Positions 36,022 through 44,681 of a stretch of DNA of 64,000 bases are shown piece after piece. Source of the stretch: an uncultured Rhodospirillales bacterium (GTDB lineage Bacteria; Pseudomonadota; Alphaproteobacteria; Rhodospirillales; UBA2165); contig CAJXKD010000001.1 in assembly GCA_913055735.1 (NCBI GenBank), positions 558,001-622,000 of the forward strand. The letters are read 5' to 3'. Numbering within the stretch: the first letter of the stretch is position 1; each line of letters starts with the position of its first letter. The translations under genes were made by a program, and so were the position numbers. The notes under the pieces are model-generated. The model searched no databases and was not told the DNA's origin. It saw only the letters and a program-made list of their open reading frames with translations.

Positions 36022-36981
36022 TCAGGACGCTGCCTGCTGCTCGGCTGGTCCAGACTTCGCATCCGGCACCGGTTCGGCCATAGGGTCGATAACTTGGGGC
36101 ATGTCTGCCGGCAGAATATTTTCTTTGATCAGGCGTGCGACCTGGTGCAGTTGATCGAACTGCTCGGGCACGGGCCGGCCCGAATTGGCCCGAATGGTCT
36201 CCGCAATCGCATCGGCCGTTGTGAACGTTACATCCTCGGTCGCGAACGGCGTATCGGAGATGAAATCGAGCACTTGCTTGGCGACCATGCTGACGCTGCC
36301 CAAGTATCCAATGGTCTCCGCACTGAGCGTATCGTCCATACAACTCGGCATGATCCGTTCGATGAGCCAAGTGATCTGATTTGAAAGTCTCTCGGCCTTT
36401 TGGTCTTTGAGAATCTTTTTGGCGCGATCGACCTTCTCGCGAAACGCCTTGGTCCGATATTCGCCGTCGATCTGCGCTTGGATTGGATTGGGAACTCGGA
36501 TAAGGGGAACGGACTGTGTCGTCGAGGCACGTTTCTTACTGCGCCGATCGGGCCCCGTATAATCAAATGTCACGACGAACGGTTTTCGGTGCGTGACAAT
36601 CCGGGAAATGCGCTTGGTCAGATTGCCTGACGACAGCGGTTTGACAATGAGATCATCGAAGCCGGCGTTCAGGACATTTTTGACAGCATCCTCGTCGGAC
36701 GGATCGGTCATGGCGATAGCCACCAGAAACGGGTTCTCGCCGACATCCTGGACGCGGATTTTTTGCATCAACTCGCAAACTTCGCCCCCCGGCACTTCGG
36801 TTTCAGTCAACAACAGGTCGACACCATCCGCCGAGATCGCGCTTTCAATAGCTTCGTAAGTCATTGCAATTTCGATGCTTTTAAAGCCCATCGATTGCAG
36901 TGCATATTTGACACCGGTCTGTATTCTTTTATCGGCTTCACCAACAAGAACCCGCACCTCGGCAAGATTTACATTTTCCAT
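36022..36981 (-). CDS. Degenerate receiver protein with unknown C-terminal domain
   Basis: This is a 319-residue protein. Residues 8-125 have a receiver fold (VRVLVGEADKRIQTGVKYAL, DDLIVKPLSSGNL with the Lys). The phospho-acceptor position is not Asp: the strand reads LLLTETEVPGG, with Glu at the acceptor place. A basic linker with TGPDRRSKKR follows. A helical C-terminal part (about residues 165-300) contains MPSCMDDTLSAETIGYLG; I do not recognise it. A strong GAGGGGGG site precedes ATG 36981 and the start overlaps the upstream kinase by 13 bases. It may act as a constitutive or adaptor receiver. Confidence 0.8.
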   Translation of the reverse strand: MENVNLAEVRVLVGEADKRIQTGVKYALQSMGFKSIEIAMTYEAIESAISADGVDLLLTETEVPGGEVCELMQKIRVQDVGENPFLVAIAMTDPSDEDAVKNVLNAGFDDLIVKPLSSGNLTKRISRIVTHRKPFVVTFDYTGPDRRSKKRASTTQSVPLIRVPNPIQAQIDGEYRTKAFREKVDRAKKILKDQKAERLSNQITWLIERIMPSCMDDTLSAETIGYLGSVSMVAKQVLDFISDTPFATEDVTFTTADAIAETIRANSGRPVPEQFDQLHQVARLIKENILPADMPQVIDPMAEPVPDAKSGPAEQQAAS

Positions 36982-38711
36982 ACTTGCCCCCCTCGATTGC
37001 CGACGGGGTCCGGCGCTCCATTGTTTGACGGTTCACCATTGCCTTTTCCTCCCAATCCAAAGCCAAGAACCAATGACGCGCCGTCGACGGTGGCTTCCTG
37101 CGGGTTCGCTTGCGTGTTGTTCGTGTTTTCCGGGTTCTCGCCCGCATCTTGCTGTGCGCCGGCGTTTATCGTGGCCTCCACAGGCAGCGTCACGGTGAAG
37201 GTCGCTCCCTCTCCCTCGACACTCTGCACGGCGATGGTGCCGCCATGCATTTCCGTTAGTTTTTTGGCGAAATACAGCCCAACGCCGATACCTCCGGTAC
37301 CCGAGGAGTTCGAGGCCCGGAAGAATTGATCGAAGACACGGGGCTGTTCATCAGCTGGGATACCGATCCCGCTGTCGGATACAACGACCGTAATAAACTT
37401 ACCATCCGTATCGCCGCGAACGGAAATTTTCGGGGGACCAAGTGAATAGCGCACAGCATTCAAAAGGAGATTCAGAAAGATCTTACTGATCAACCGCGAG
37501 TCACCACTGATCTTCGACGGCAACCCATCGAGATTGAGATCGATCTCTGCTGTCGGTTCATTTTCCGTAATCTGCTCAACAAGATCACGGAGTATGGTGC
37601 GTATCTTACAAACCTCGGGCGTCGCGTCGGCCTGCTGACCGTCCAATGCGGTCATCTCAAGCGTGCTGGTCAGCAAATCGGTCATCCGCGCAACCGATGC
37701 CCGGATCTTGCCTAATCGGTCGGTAATCTGCTCCGGGCTCATACCGTCGAGGCGGCGCATCATCGCCTGGGCGGCACCGTCGATGATGGCGAGCGGCGTT
37801 CGGAATTCATGCGACGCCATGGCGATGAATTGCTGCTGCAATTCACTGAACATCTTTTCGGCTGCCAGAGCCTTAGACAGGCGGTCCGACCGTTTTTGCA
37901 GCTCCTTTTGCAGCCGTATTTCCCAACTGATGTCGCCGACCAGCGTTACCGTATGGGTAATGGTTCCATCCGCATCGCGCACCGGTGCAACCGCTGCACG
38001 GAACCAGCTTTCGTCCCCTGACGCCGAGTTATCTCGGAGCTGTCCGCGCCAGACTTCTCCGGCCGATATGGCGCGGTGGATGTCATGCAACTGCTCCGCC
38101 GTGAGCAACCCCGCGAAAAACTGATCGAAACCCATGCCAATTACGTCTTCCGGGGCAACGGACCACTGCGCCGTGAAAGCGGAATTGGCGTAAACAATCC
38201 GGCCTTCGATATCGGCGATTTGGATCGCGAAAGGACTCTGCTCGACGGCCTCCGACAAACGCCTGACTTCCGCCGTCCGATCGCGCACCAACTGGTCAAG
38301 ATGATCCTGATGCTTCGCGATCTCCCGTTCCATGCAAAGCTGTCCGTGAACGTAGCGGAGACACCGGCCGAGTGACTCGGCATTGATCTCATCCTTGATC
38401 AGGTAATCGGCGGCGCCAGCACGTAGCGCCGCGGCGGCAACATTCTCGTCGCCGTTGCCGGTTTGCAGAACGAAAGCTGTTCCTGGCCAGGTCTTGCGCG
38501 CCGCCTCGATGATATCCACGCCGTTTTCTTTACCGAGCATGTAGTCGACGAACACGATATCGGGCGAAAATGATCTCAAACAGTGGTCGACGTCATCCGC
38601 CGAATGGCAGATCTCAACCGTTGGCTGCCACTCGGTCATCCGCGACAACAGTGTCTGCAGGTACCGCGCATCAGCTTCGGTATCGTCAACAATGAGAATA
38701 GAAATCGGCAT
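36969..38711 (-). CDS. Hybrid histidine kinase, receiver-PAS-HisKA-HATPase
   Basis: This is a 580-residue soluble protein. The receiver comes first (ISILIVDDTEADARYL, VFVDYMLGKENGVD, YLIKDEI). A coiled linker, a PAS domain (about 150-260) and a HisKA domain with ASHEFRTPLAIIDGAAQ (His near residue 300) follow, then an HATPase domain with SGIGIPADEQPRVFDQFF. An Asn/Gly-rich tail ends it. The kinase core is clearly paralogous to that of the gene at 44682-47207 (HEFRTPLAIIDG in both). ATG 38711 lies 2 bases after the preceding receiver gene. Confidence 0.9.
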   Translation of the reverse strand: MPISILIVDDTEADARYLQTLLSRMTEWQPTVEICHSADDVDHCLRSFSPDIVFVDYMLGKENGVDIIEAARKTWPGTAFVLQTGNGDENVAAAALRAGAADYLIKDEINAESLGRCLRYVHGQLCMEREIAKHQDHLDQLVRDRTAEVRRLSEAVEQSPFAIQIADIEGRIVYANSAFTAQWSVAPEDVIGMGFDQFFAGLLTAEQLHDIHRAISAGEVWRGQLRDNSASGDESWFRAAVAPVRDADGTITHTVTLVGDISWEIRLQKELQKRSDRLSKALAAEKMFSELQQQFIAMASHEFRTPLAIIDGAAQAMMRRLDGMSPEQITDRLGKIRASVARMTDLLTSTLEMTALDGQQADATPEVCKIRTILRDLVEQITENEPTAEIDLNLDGLPSKISGDSRLISKIFLNLLLNAVRYSLGPPKISVRGDTDGKFITVVVSDSGIGIPADEQPRVFDQFFRASNSSGTGGIGVGLYFAKKLTEMHGGTIAVQSVEGEGATFTVTLPVEATINAGAQQDAGENPENTNNTQANPQEATVDGASLVLGFGLGGKGNGEPSNNGAPDPVGNRGGQVWKM

Positions 38712-38713
38712 GG

Positions 38714-39193
38714 TCAGGCTTGTTCCTTTTCCATCTGTCTCATCTTGGTCGGCAGCCAAGCCACGCCGAGCCAGAACCGGACAACCGTTTCCATTGCCGA
38801 GAAGAACTCATCGATGTTGGGGGACTTCACCAAATAGGCATTGACGCCAAGCTCATAGGAATCGCGGACATCCCGGCCGTCATCGGAGGTCGTCATGAAA
38901 ACGACCGGAAGGCCCTTCAGAACGTGATCCTCTCGGATCTCCCGAAGCGTCCGTTTGCCGTCCATGCGCGGCATGTTGATATCGAGCAGCACCAGGTCGG
39001 GTTTGGGGGCCGTGTTCGGGTCCCGATAGGGTCCTCGATGTTTCAAATAATCCATGACTTCCTCGCCATCGGACACAACACGCAGGTCGATGTCGGGATC
39101 GTGGCGCAGCAAGGCCCGCTGAAACAGCCGCTGATCGGCAACGTTGTCATCGGCCAACAACACGACGTGCTGCTTCTCGCTACTAATGTTCAT
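38714..39193 (-). CDS. Rcp1-like single-domain response regulator
   Basis: This is a 159-residue receiver with the long insert typical of Rcp1 partners of phytochrome-type kinases (DYLKHRGPYRDPNTAPKPDLVLLDINMPRMDGK). The acceptor Asp, Thr (FMTTSDD) and Lys (YLVKSPN) are all there. Its ATG shares one base with the stop of the upstream kinase (TAATG), which itself has a phytochrome-type HisKA, so this is very likely its cognate receiver. There is no output domain. Confidence 0.92.
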   Translation of the reverse strand: MNISSEKQHVVLLADDNVADQRLFQRALLRHDPDIDLRVVSDGEEVMDYLKHRGPYRDPNTAPKPDLVLLDINMPRMDGKRTLREIREDHVLKGLPVVFMTTSDDGRDVRDSYELGVNAYLVKSPNIDEFFSAMETVVRFWLGVAWLPTKMRQMEKEQA

Positions 39194-41094
39194 TATGCCC
39201 TCCAAACGTCGGCCAACGAGTCGCCATCGGGAAATACCGCCTCGTCCGAATGATGCGGCAAGGTGAAAATGAACTTGCTCCCCTTGTCCGGTGCGGAATC
39301 AACGCGGATGTTTCCGCCGTGGCGCTCGATGATTTTTTTGACCACGGCAAGGCCGATGCCGGTTCCATCGTAGGCCTTACGTCCGTGAAGCCGTTTAAAG
39401 GCGCCGAAGATCTGATCCCGGTAGCCATCCTCGATACCGATCCCGTTATCGGTCACGGAAATTTCCCAACTCCCGTTGACCCGCTGTGCACCCACCTCGA
39501 TTCTGGGAGGTTGGTCGTTACGGAATTTGATTCCGTTGGAAATCAGGTTTTGAAAAACGCTCGTCAGCAGCGTTTGATCGCCCAAAACAGTTGGGAGGTG
39601 ATGGGCACATTTGATCGTTGCGTCAGACTCGGCGATGGCACTGTGCAGATCCCTTTTAACCGTTTCGACACAATCACCGATATTCACAGGCGCGCGGGTC
39701 AATTCCTGATTGGTCGCCCGAGAAAGCTGCAGCAAATCGTTCACCAGGCACCGCATACGCGCTGCCGCTTCCGTGATATAGCGTATGTCTTCCCGGGCCT
39801 CGTCGGGAATTCGCCCGCCCATGTCGTCGATCAGAAGTTTGCAGTAGTTGGTCAGCGTCCTCAGAGGCTCCTGGAGATCATGGCTGACGACATAATTGAA
39901 CTCCTCGAGATCCTTGACCTGTTGCTCGATTTGTTTTTGTGCCGACATCCGTTTGGTTATGTCGTGCATCAGGCCAATGAAGACGCGCTCGTCCTTGACC
40001 AAGGCCGTCGTTATCTGAAGCTCGAGCGGGAAAATGCTGCCGTCTAGCCGACGGCCCTCGAGCTGGCGGTCGACACCGATGACCTTACTGGGCGTCGTCG
40101 GGCGATACCCGGCAACGTGGTTATCGTGCTCGGCGCGAAACCTCTCGGGCATTAGGACTTTGACGTTCTTTCCAATCAGATCCTCGACCCGGTAGCCGAA
40201 CATCCATTCGGCCGCCGGGTTGACCGTGATGATCATGCCCTTGGCGTCAATGGTCAGAATGGCTTCTTCCGTCGTGTTGACGATGGCCGCGTAGTGCTGC
40301 CGGCCTTCCTTTTCCTCCCGATAGATGGTGTTCAAACTCGCCAACACACCGAAAAGCACGATCCCATAACTAACGTCGTTAATGATGTGGGCAACGCCGA
40401 AGCCCTCACCGACGGGCCCCTTCGAAAACAAAATGGTTACCGCCTCCGCCAGCGCGGCGAAGATTGCGGCAAAAACCATCCACGGCTCGATATCGTTGTT
40501 TCCCCGCCGCCAGCGCCGAAAGAACCCTATCGCGACGATGACGAACGCGAACAACGCGGCAAATGCTACTGGGTGGTTGAGCGGCGAACTAAAAACGATC
40601 GGCTGGCCGACCCGCACAAGGCTGAAATACCAAAATGCGAGCGCGCCGCAGGCCACAAACGCCAAAAGAATCGTGAGGTCATTCTCCCACTTGCCTTCCT
40701 CAACCTCGAACACGCGCAAAAGTTCCAAGGCGCCGACCGAAACAGCCAAAGCAATCGCAAGATAAAGTCGGGAGGCGTCAGGCGACCAAAGCAACGATAC
40801 GTCACCGTGAACGTGGGCGCCCTCAGCGAGCAAATGATATCCATCCATCACCGACGCGCTTAGGAAGGCCAGCCCAATAAAGAAGAAGATACTGTCCCGT
40901 CTGAGGTAATACCGGAATATAGCCAGTATGCCGGTGGTGAAGGACGCAAAGACAACGGAAGCCGCAACAAAGGTGTGGGCTCCGGACAAATTGCTGCCGC
41001 TGACCAAACGTGAAAAAGCGATCACGAGAACGACACCAACGGCCATCACCGTTACGAGAACGGCGCGTCGGGGCATTTCCATTGCGCTGCTCAT
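39193..41094 (-). CDS. Membrane sensor-PAS histidine kinase, phytochrome-type core
   Basis: This is a 633-residue kinase. The first 270 residues contain seven or eight hydrophobic helices that resemble a MASE-type membrane sensor (with GYHLLAEGAHVHGD and a WMVFAAIFAALAEA segment). A PAS domain follows (AILTIDAKGMIITVNPAAEWMFGY, then GLMHDITKR). The phosphorylation site is YVVSHDLQEPLRTLTNYCKLL, as in cyanobacterial and bacterial phytochromes. The HATPase core is complete. ATG 41094 overlaps the preceding stop as ATGA, which fixes the start. The Rcp1-like receiver is next. Confidence 0.9.
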   Translation of the reverse strand: MSSAMEMPRRAVLVTVMAVGVVLVIAFSRLVSGSNLSGAHTFVAASVVFASFTTGILAIFRYYLRRDSIFFFIGLAFLSASVMDGYHLLAEGAHVHGDVSLLWSPDASRLYLAIALAVSVGALELLRVFEVEEGKWENDLTILLAFVACGALAFWYFSLVRVGQPIVFSSPLNHPVAFAALFAFVIVAIGFFRRWRRGNNDIEPWMVFAAIFAALAEAVTILFSKGPVGEGFGVAHIINDVSYGIVLFGVLASLNTIYREEKEGRQHYAAIVNTTEEAILTIDAKGMIITVNPAAEWMFGYRVEDLIGKNVKVLMPERFRAEHDNHVAGYRPTTPSKVIGVDRQLEGRRLDGSIFPLELQITTALVKDERVFIGLMHDITKRMSAQKQIEQQVKDLEEFNYVVSHDLQEPLRTLTNYCKLLIDDMGGRIPDEAREDIRYITEAAARMRCLVNDLLQLSRATNQELTRAPVNIGDCVETVKRDLHSAIAESDATIKCAHHLPTVLGDQTLLTSVFQNLISNGIKFRNDQPPRIEVGAQRVNGSWEISVTDNGIGIEDGYRDQIFGAFKRLHGRKAYDGTGIGLAVVKKIIERHGGNIRVDSAPDKGSKFIFTLPHHSDEAVFPDGDSLADVWRA

Positions 41095-42806
41095 GGCTGT
41101 CCGGCCCCAAGACGTCCATACGTCCTGCATAGCAAGTTAGAGAAATTGTTTGGAGAAATGGGTTTGCCGAACAAATACCCCTGCACCACGTCGCATCCGG
41201 CGGACCGGAGAAACTCGAACTGCTCCACGGTTTCCACGCCTTCGGCGATGACTTCCAGGCCGATCCCATGCGCCATCGCGATGATTGCTTCGACCAGGGC
41301 AGAGTCCTTTGCATCATGCGGTGCATTCATCACAAATGACCGATCGATCTTGACCGTTTTGAACGGATAGCGGCGAAGCAGGCTCAACGACGAAAATCCG
41401 GTTCCGAAATCGTCGATCGAGAGGCGAACGCCCTGATCGCACAGCTCATCCAAGGTGGCTACGGCAACGGGGGAGTCGCGCATCAGCAACCTTTCCGTGA
41501 TTTCGATCTCCAGATTCTCGAAAGAAACACCCGCCGCCGCCGCCATATCCCTGATGCGCAGGGCAAGTTCGGGATCCTCGAATTGATTGGCCGAGAAATT
41601 CACGGCGACCCGAAGAGGCGCGGTATAGACAGCATGCCATGAATGGGCAGCCTTCAGCGCGGCCTTCAATATCCAATCACCCACCGGAATGATTTCCCGG
41701 CTCTTCTCCAGAAGCGGGATGAAATGGTCCGGCGGTACGATGCCGAGGTCGGGATTGTGCCAACGCAACAGTGCTTCGGCACCGACGATCCCGCCGCCAT
41801 TGACATCGATCAGCGGCTGGTAATCGAGATACAGTTCTTCCTTGTCGAGGACGCCTGCCAAGTGCGACTCGAGTTTCAGTTGTTGGGCCGCAGCTTCGTT
41901 CATCTTGGGTAGGAAAAAGCGGTAGCTGTTGCCCTCCGTGGTTTTTGCTTCCGACTTGGCCATCGACGCCGCATTAAGAATTTCATACGGATCGCGAAGT
42001 CTACCGGGCCAAGTGGCAATGCCGACACTTGCGTCGATCCGAATGGGCTCTCCTTTCCACTCGAAGGGCTCGGAGAACACATCGAAAATCCTTTGGATCG
42101 ATATCTCGGATAGGCCGAACTCCTCGGAAGCCGATACAACGACGAGAAAATCGTTTCCCTCGAGATGCGAGACCGAACTCGTGAAACTCAGTCGATTGAT
42201 TGCCGAGTCCAACCGCCCGGCAACCTGCTTCAAAATTGCGTCGCCGGCGTGGCGGCCCAGGGAATCATTAACGATATGAAACTTGTCCAAACCGACACAC
42301 AGGGCAGAAAGAAACCGCTTCTTGCCGTAGTGGTCGGACATGAGTTGCGCCAACCGGTCGATCGCCAGGGCCGTATTGGGCAACCCGGTGAGCGGATCGA
42401 AATTTTCCTGATACTTTAATTGCGCCTCATAGACGACCCGCAGACGCAATGTGGACTTGATCTTGGCCTGCAACGATTCGAAGTCGATGGGTTTGATCAG
42501 GTAATCGTCGGCGCCGATGCGCAACCCTTCGAGTATGTCGTCCTTGGCGCCGAGCGCCGATAGAAAGACAAAGGGAATATCGGCAAGCTCGGGATGATGC
42601 TCCCGAAGAGCCGTCAGCAACTGACGCCCATCCATTTCGGGCATGGCCACATCGCAAAGAATTAGGTCCGGCGGATTTTGGACGATCAAGGCAAGGCCTT
42701 CGGCACCGTTGCCTGCCTCCTCGACATCGTACCCCGACGCCACCAACTCGGCCGCGATCTCGCTGCGGACGCCAGATTCGTCGTCAATGATGAGAATCCG
42801 TGTCAT
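41091..42806 (-). CDS. Receiver-GGDEF-EAL protein, probable c-di-GMP phosphodiesterase
   Basis: This is a 571-residue protein. The receiver (1-120) has all phosphorylation residues (DLILCDVAMP, FLSAL, YLIKPI). The GGDEF domain is degenerate: the active loop reads EGNDF. The EAL domain keeps AEALLRW, VNFSANQ, IEITERLL, IDDFGTGFSSL, KTVKIDRSF, AEGVET and VQGYLFGKP, which are the metal and catalytic positions, so it should hydrolyse c-di-GMP. It is the only recognised enzymatic output in the operon. ATG 42806 overlaps the preceding receiver stop as ATGA. Confidence 0.93.
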   Translation of the reverse strand: MTRILIIDDESGVRSEIAAELVASGYDVEEAGNGAEGLALIVQNPPDLILCDVAMPEMDGRQLLTALREHHPELADIPFVFLSALGAKDDILEGLRIGADDYLIKPIDFESLQAKIKSTLRLRVVYEAQLKYQENFDPLTGLPNTALAIDRLAQLMSDHYGKKRFLSALCVGLDKFHIVNDSLGRHAGDAILKQVAGRLDSAINRLSFTSSVSHLEGNDFLVVVSASEEFGLSEISIQRIFDVFSEPFEWKGEPIRIDASVGIATWPGRLRDPYEILNAASMAKSEAKTTEGNSYRFFLPKMNEAAAQQLKLESHLAGVLDKEELYLDYQPLIDVNGGGIVGAEALLRWHNPDLGIVPPDHFIPLLEKSREIIPVGDWILKAALKAAHSWHAVYTAPLRVAVNFSANQFEDPELALRIRDMAAAAGVSFENLEIEITERLLMRDSPVAVATLDELCDQGVRLSIDDFGTGFSSLSLLRRYPFKTVKIDRSFVMNAPHDAKDSALVEAIIAMAHGIGLEVIAEGVETVEQFEFLRSAGCDVVQGYLFGKPISPNNFSNLLCRTYGRLGAGQP

Positions 42807-43216
42807 CCGAGAGTACCTGCCCTGCCATTCTCGGCGTTCCCGCCGTCCCGATTCCCGAGGCACGCCTCGATCGCCGGGAGCAGAACGTCGTAGTTGATCG
42901 GCTTCAAAAACCAATTGTCAGGATGGATATCTGCACCTGGCGACGCCGAGTCCTGCTCAGCCAATGCTGACAGGAAAAAGAACGGGATATTCGCGCAGTC
43001 CGGATGGTTCCGCTTCACCTCCGCAAATAGCTGCGGCCCGGTGATCCCCGGCAAATTGACGTCGCACAGTACGAGATTGGGACGATGATCAAGGATGAGC
43101 TTCAACCCATCCACGCCGTTTCCGGCCTCGATGGTTTCATATCCGGCTTCGTTAAGCTCCTCGATCAGATCCTCGCGAAGATCCGGCTCGTCCTCTATGC
43201 ACAAAATGTCCGGCAT
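42803..43216 (-). CDS. Single-domain response regulator
   Basis: This is a 137-residue stand-alone receiver: ILCIEDEPDLREDLIEELNEAGY, NLVLCDVNLPGITG with acceptor Asp, FFFLSAL, and WFLKPINYDVL. The C-terminal 20 residues are Asn/Gly-rich. It has close sequence resemblance to the receiver domains of both neighbours, suggesting local duplication. It probably shuttles phosphoryl groups between the kinases. Confidence 0.92.
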   Translation of the reverse strand: MPDILCIEDEPDLREDLIEELNEAGYETIEAGNGVDGLKLILDHRPNLVLCDVNLPGITGPQLFAEVKRNHPDCANIPFFFLSALAEQDSASPGADIHPDNWFLKPINYDVLLPAIEACLGNRDGGNAENGRAGTLG

Positions 43217-43256
43217 GTTGCCCTGGTTTCAACCTCTTGTTGCCCACCTGATCGCC

Positions 43257-44183
43257 TCACCAGAACCGGTCGCCGACTAACGAGCCGGTGTGAGATCGTG
43301 TATCTGCATTGGGTGACGGCTCACCGCTTTCGCGCGCCTTGTCATGGGAACTTTCGTCACCCGTCCACTTCTCGATTACGGCGCGCAGCGTCGTATCGTC
43401 GCAGGGAAGGACGAGAAGGTCGTCTACATCCCAATCTTCGGAATAATCGGGCATGCCCTCCATCGCTTCCGGGCGCACCAGAATACGCGCACCCAGTTCG
43501 GCGCTCGGCGCCGACTGCTTGATCATCTTGGCGACGAAGTCACCACGCATGTCGTCCGTGTAGAACCAGAGAAACGTGATGTCGGACTTCGTGAGCCCGG
43601 CCTGCTGCACGAAAGACCGGCCGCTGGAAATGGTCGTGACCTTATGCCCCCAATCGCGAAGTACGGCGCGAATGAGCGGCAGCCCATCGGCCTCCCGACC
43701 GACAAGCGTAATTGACAACGGCTGAATTTCCGCCTCTTCTTCCTCCGGCTTCTCGTTCACGAGGGCTTTGTAGAGCTTGATATGCTCCACTTGTTTTTTC
43801 TCCGCCATCCGCGAAACCTGACGCATGAACATGCGGACCTTGGCGTGCAAAAGCTCGAAATCGATCGGTTTGGTCAGATAGTCGTCGGCACCGAGGTCCA
43901 CCCCCTCGAGGAAATGCTCGCGATCACTTAAAGATGTCAGATAAAGGAACGGCACATCCGCCAGGTCGGTAACCTCGTTCCTGATTTTCACCAGGAGCTC
44001 ATGTCCGTTCATGTTCGGCATCATGACATCGCAAATGATAAGGTCCGGCTTATCCTCGACCGCGGCCTTCAGCCCTTCGAGACCATCGGCGGCCTGGATT
44101 ACCTTGTGGCCAGCGCTCTCCAGCTCTTCCGCGATCTCCTGGCGGATTTCCGGCTGATCTTCGATACAGAGAATGCTGACCAT
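43257..44183 (-). CDS. Response regulator with second degenerate receiver domain
   Basis: This is a 308-residue protein. The first domain is an intact receiver (ILCIEDQPEIRQEIAEELESAGH, LIICDVMMPNMNG, YLTSL, YLTKPIDFELLHAKV). After an acidic linker (KPEEEEAE), a second alpha/beta domain (about 155-270) looks like a receiver that has lost its acceptor (LSITLVGREADGLPLIRAVLRDWGH, DITFLWFYTDDMRGD). The tail is hydrophilic. The two-domain layout suggests an adaptor that senses phosphorylation of the first domain. There is no DNA-binding domain. Confidence 0.85.
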   Translation of the reverse strand: MVSILCIEDQPEIRQEIAEELESAGHKVIQAADGLEGLKAAVEDKPDLIICDVMMPNMNGHELLVKIRNEVTDLADVPFLYLTSLSDREHFLEGVDLGADDYLTKPIDFELLHAKVRMFMRQVSRMAEKKQVEHIKLYKALVNEKPEEEEAEIQPLSITLVGREADGLPLIRAVLRDWGHKVTTISSGRSFVQQAGLTKSDITFLWFYTDDMRGDFVAKMIKQSAPSAELGARILVRPEAMEGMPDYSEDWDVDDLLVLPCDDTTLRAVIEKWTGDESSHDKARESGEPSPNADTRSHTGSLVGDRFW

Positions 44184-44220
44184 GGCCTTTCTCGCTTACA
44201 ATCGCTTCTCACCGGCCCGG

Positions 44221-44655
44221 TTAACGGCCAGCACCTGTTCTTGCGACAACCGCGAGACTCGGCACGGGGATCATCTGGACGTCGGCGGTTTTGGCGATTT
44301 CGGTCAGATTCTTATGAATATCCGCCGGCGATACCGTGTCTTCGGCGAGCATTTGCTTGGCTTCTTCCGCTTGCGCTTTGATGGTTCGAAGACGCTCAAG
44401 TGAGACAGTAAGCGCCTTCTCCATCTCGCTCAGACGGCGGATCGCTTCCTTATTCTCTTCGGCTGACCGTGAAAGCTCCCGTTTCAGTTCCACGATTTGA
44501 TCTTGGAGCTTCAGACGTTCGTTGTACTCCGCCTCAAGACGATCCAATGTCTGGTCGAATGCCGCCGTGAAGCTCTTGTCCGCCTGGTAGTAATGCGTGA
44601 GCTTCTCATTGGCTGCTGCAAGCAGTTCCTTGAGTTCTTTCTTCGTTTGCGTCAT
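44221..44655 (-). CDS. Coiled-coil protein of the signalling operon
   Basis: This 144-residue protein is almost all alpha-helical, with heptad-like Leu/Ile spacing from about residue 5 to 100 (EAEYNERLKLQDQIVELKRELSRS). A short Val/Pro-rich C-terminus follows. There are no enzymatic motifs. It lies 26 bases after the HPt-containing kinase and 37 bases before the two-domain regulator. A scaffold that gathers operon partners is a reasonable guess. Confidence 0.75.
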   Translation of the reverse strand: MTQTKKELKELLAAANEKLTHYYQADKSFTAAFDQTLDRLEAEYNERLKLQDQIVELKRELSRSAEENKEAIRRLSEMEKALTVSLERLRTIKAQAEEAKQMLAEDTVSPADIHKNLTEIAKTADVQMIPVPSLAVVARTGAGR

Positions 44656-44681
44656 CGCCTGCCGGTTCCAATTCTTGATGT

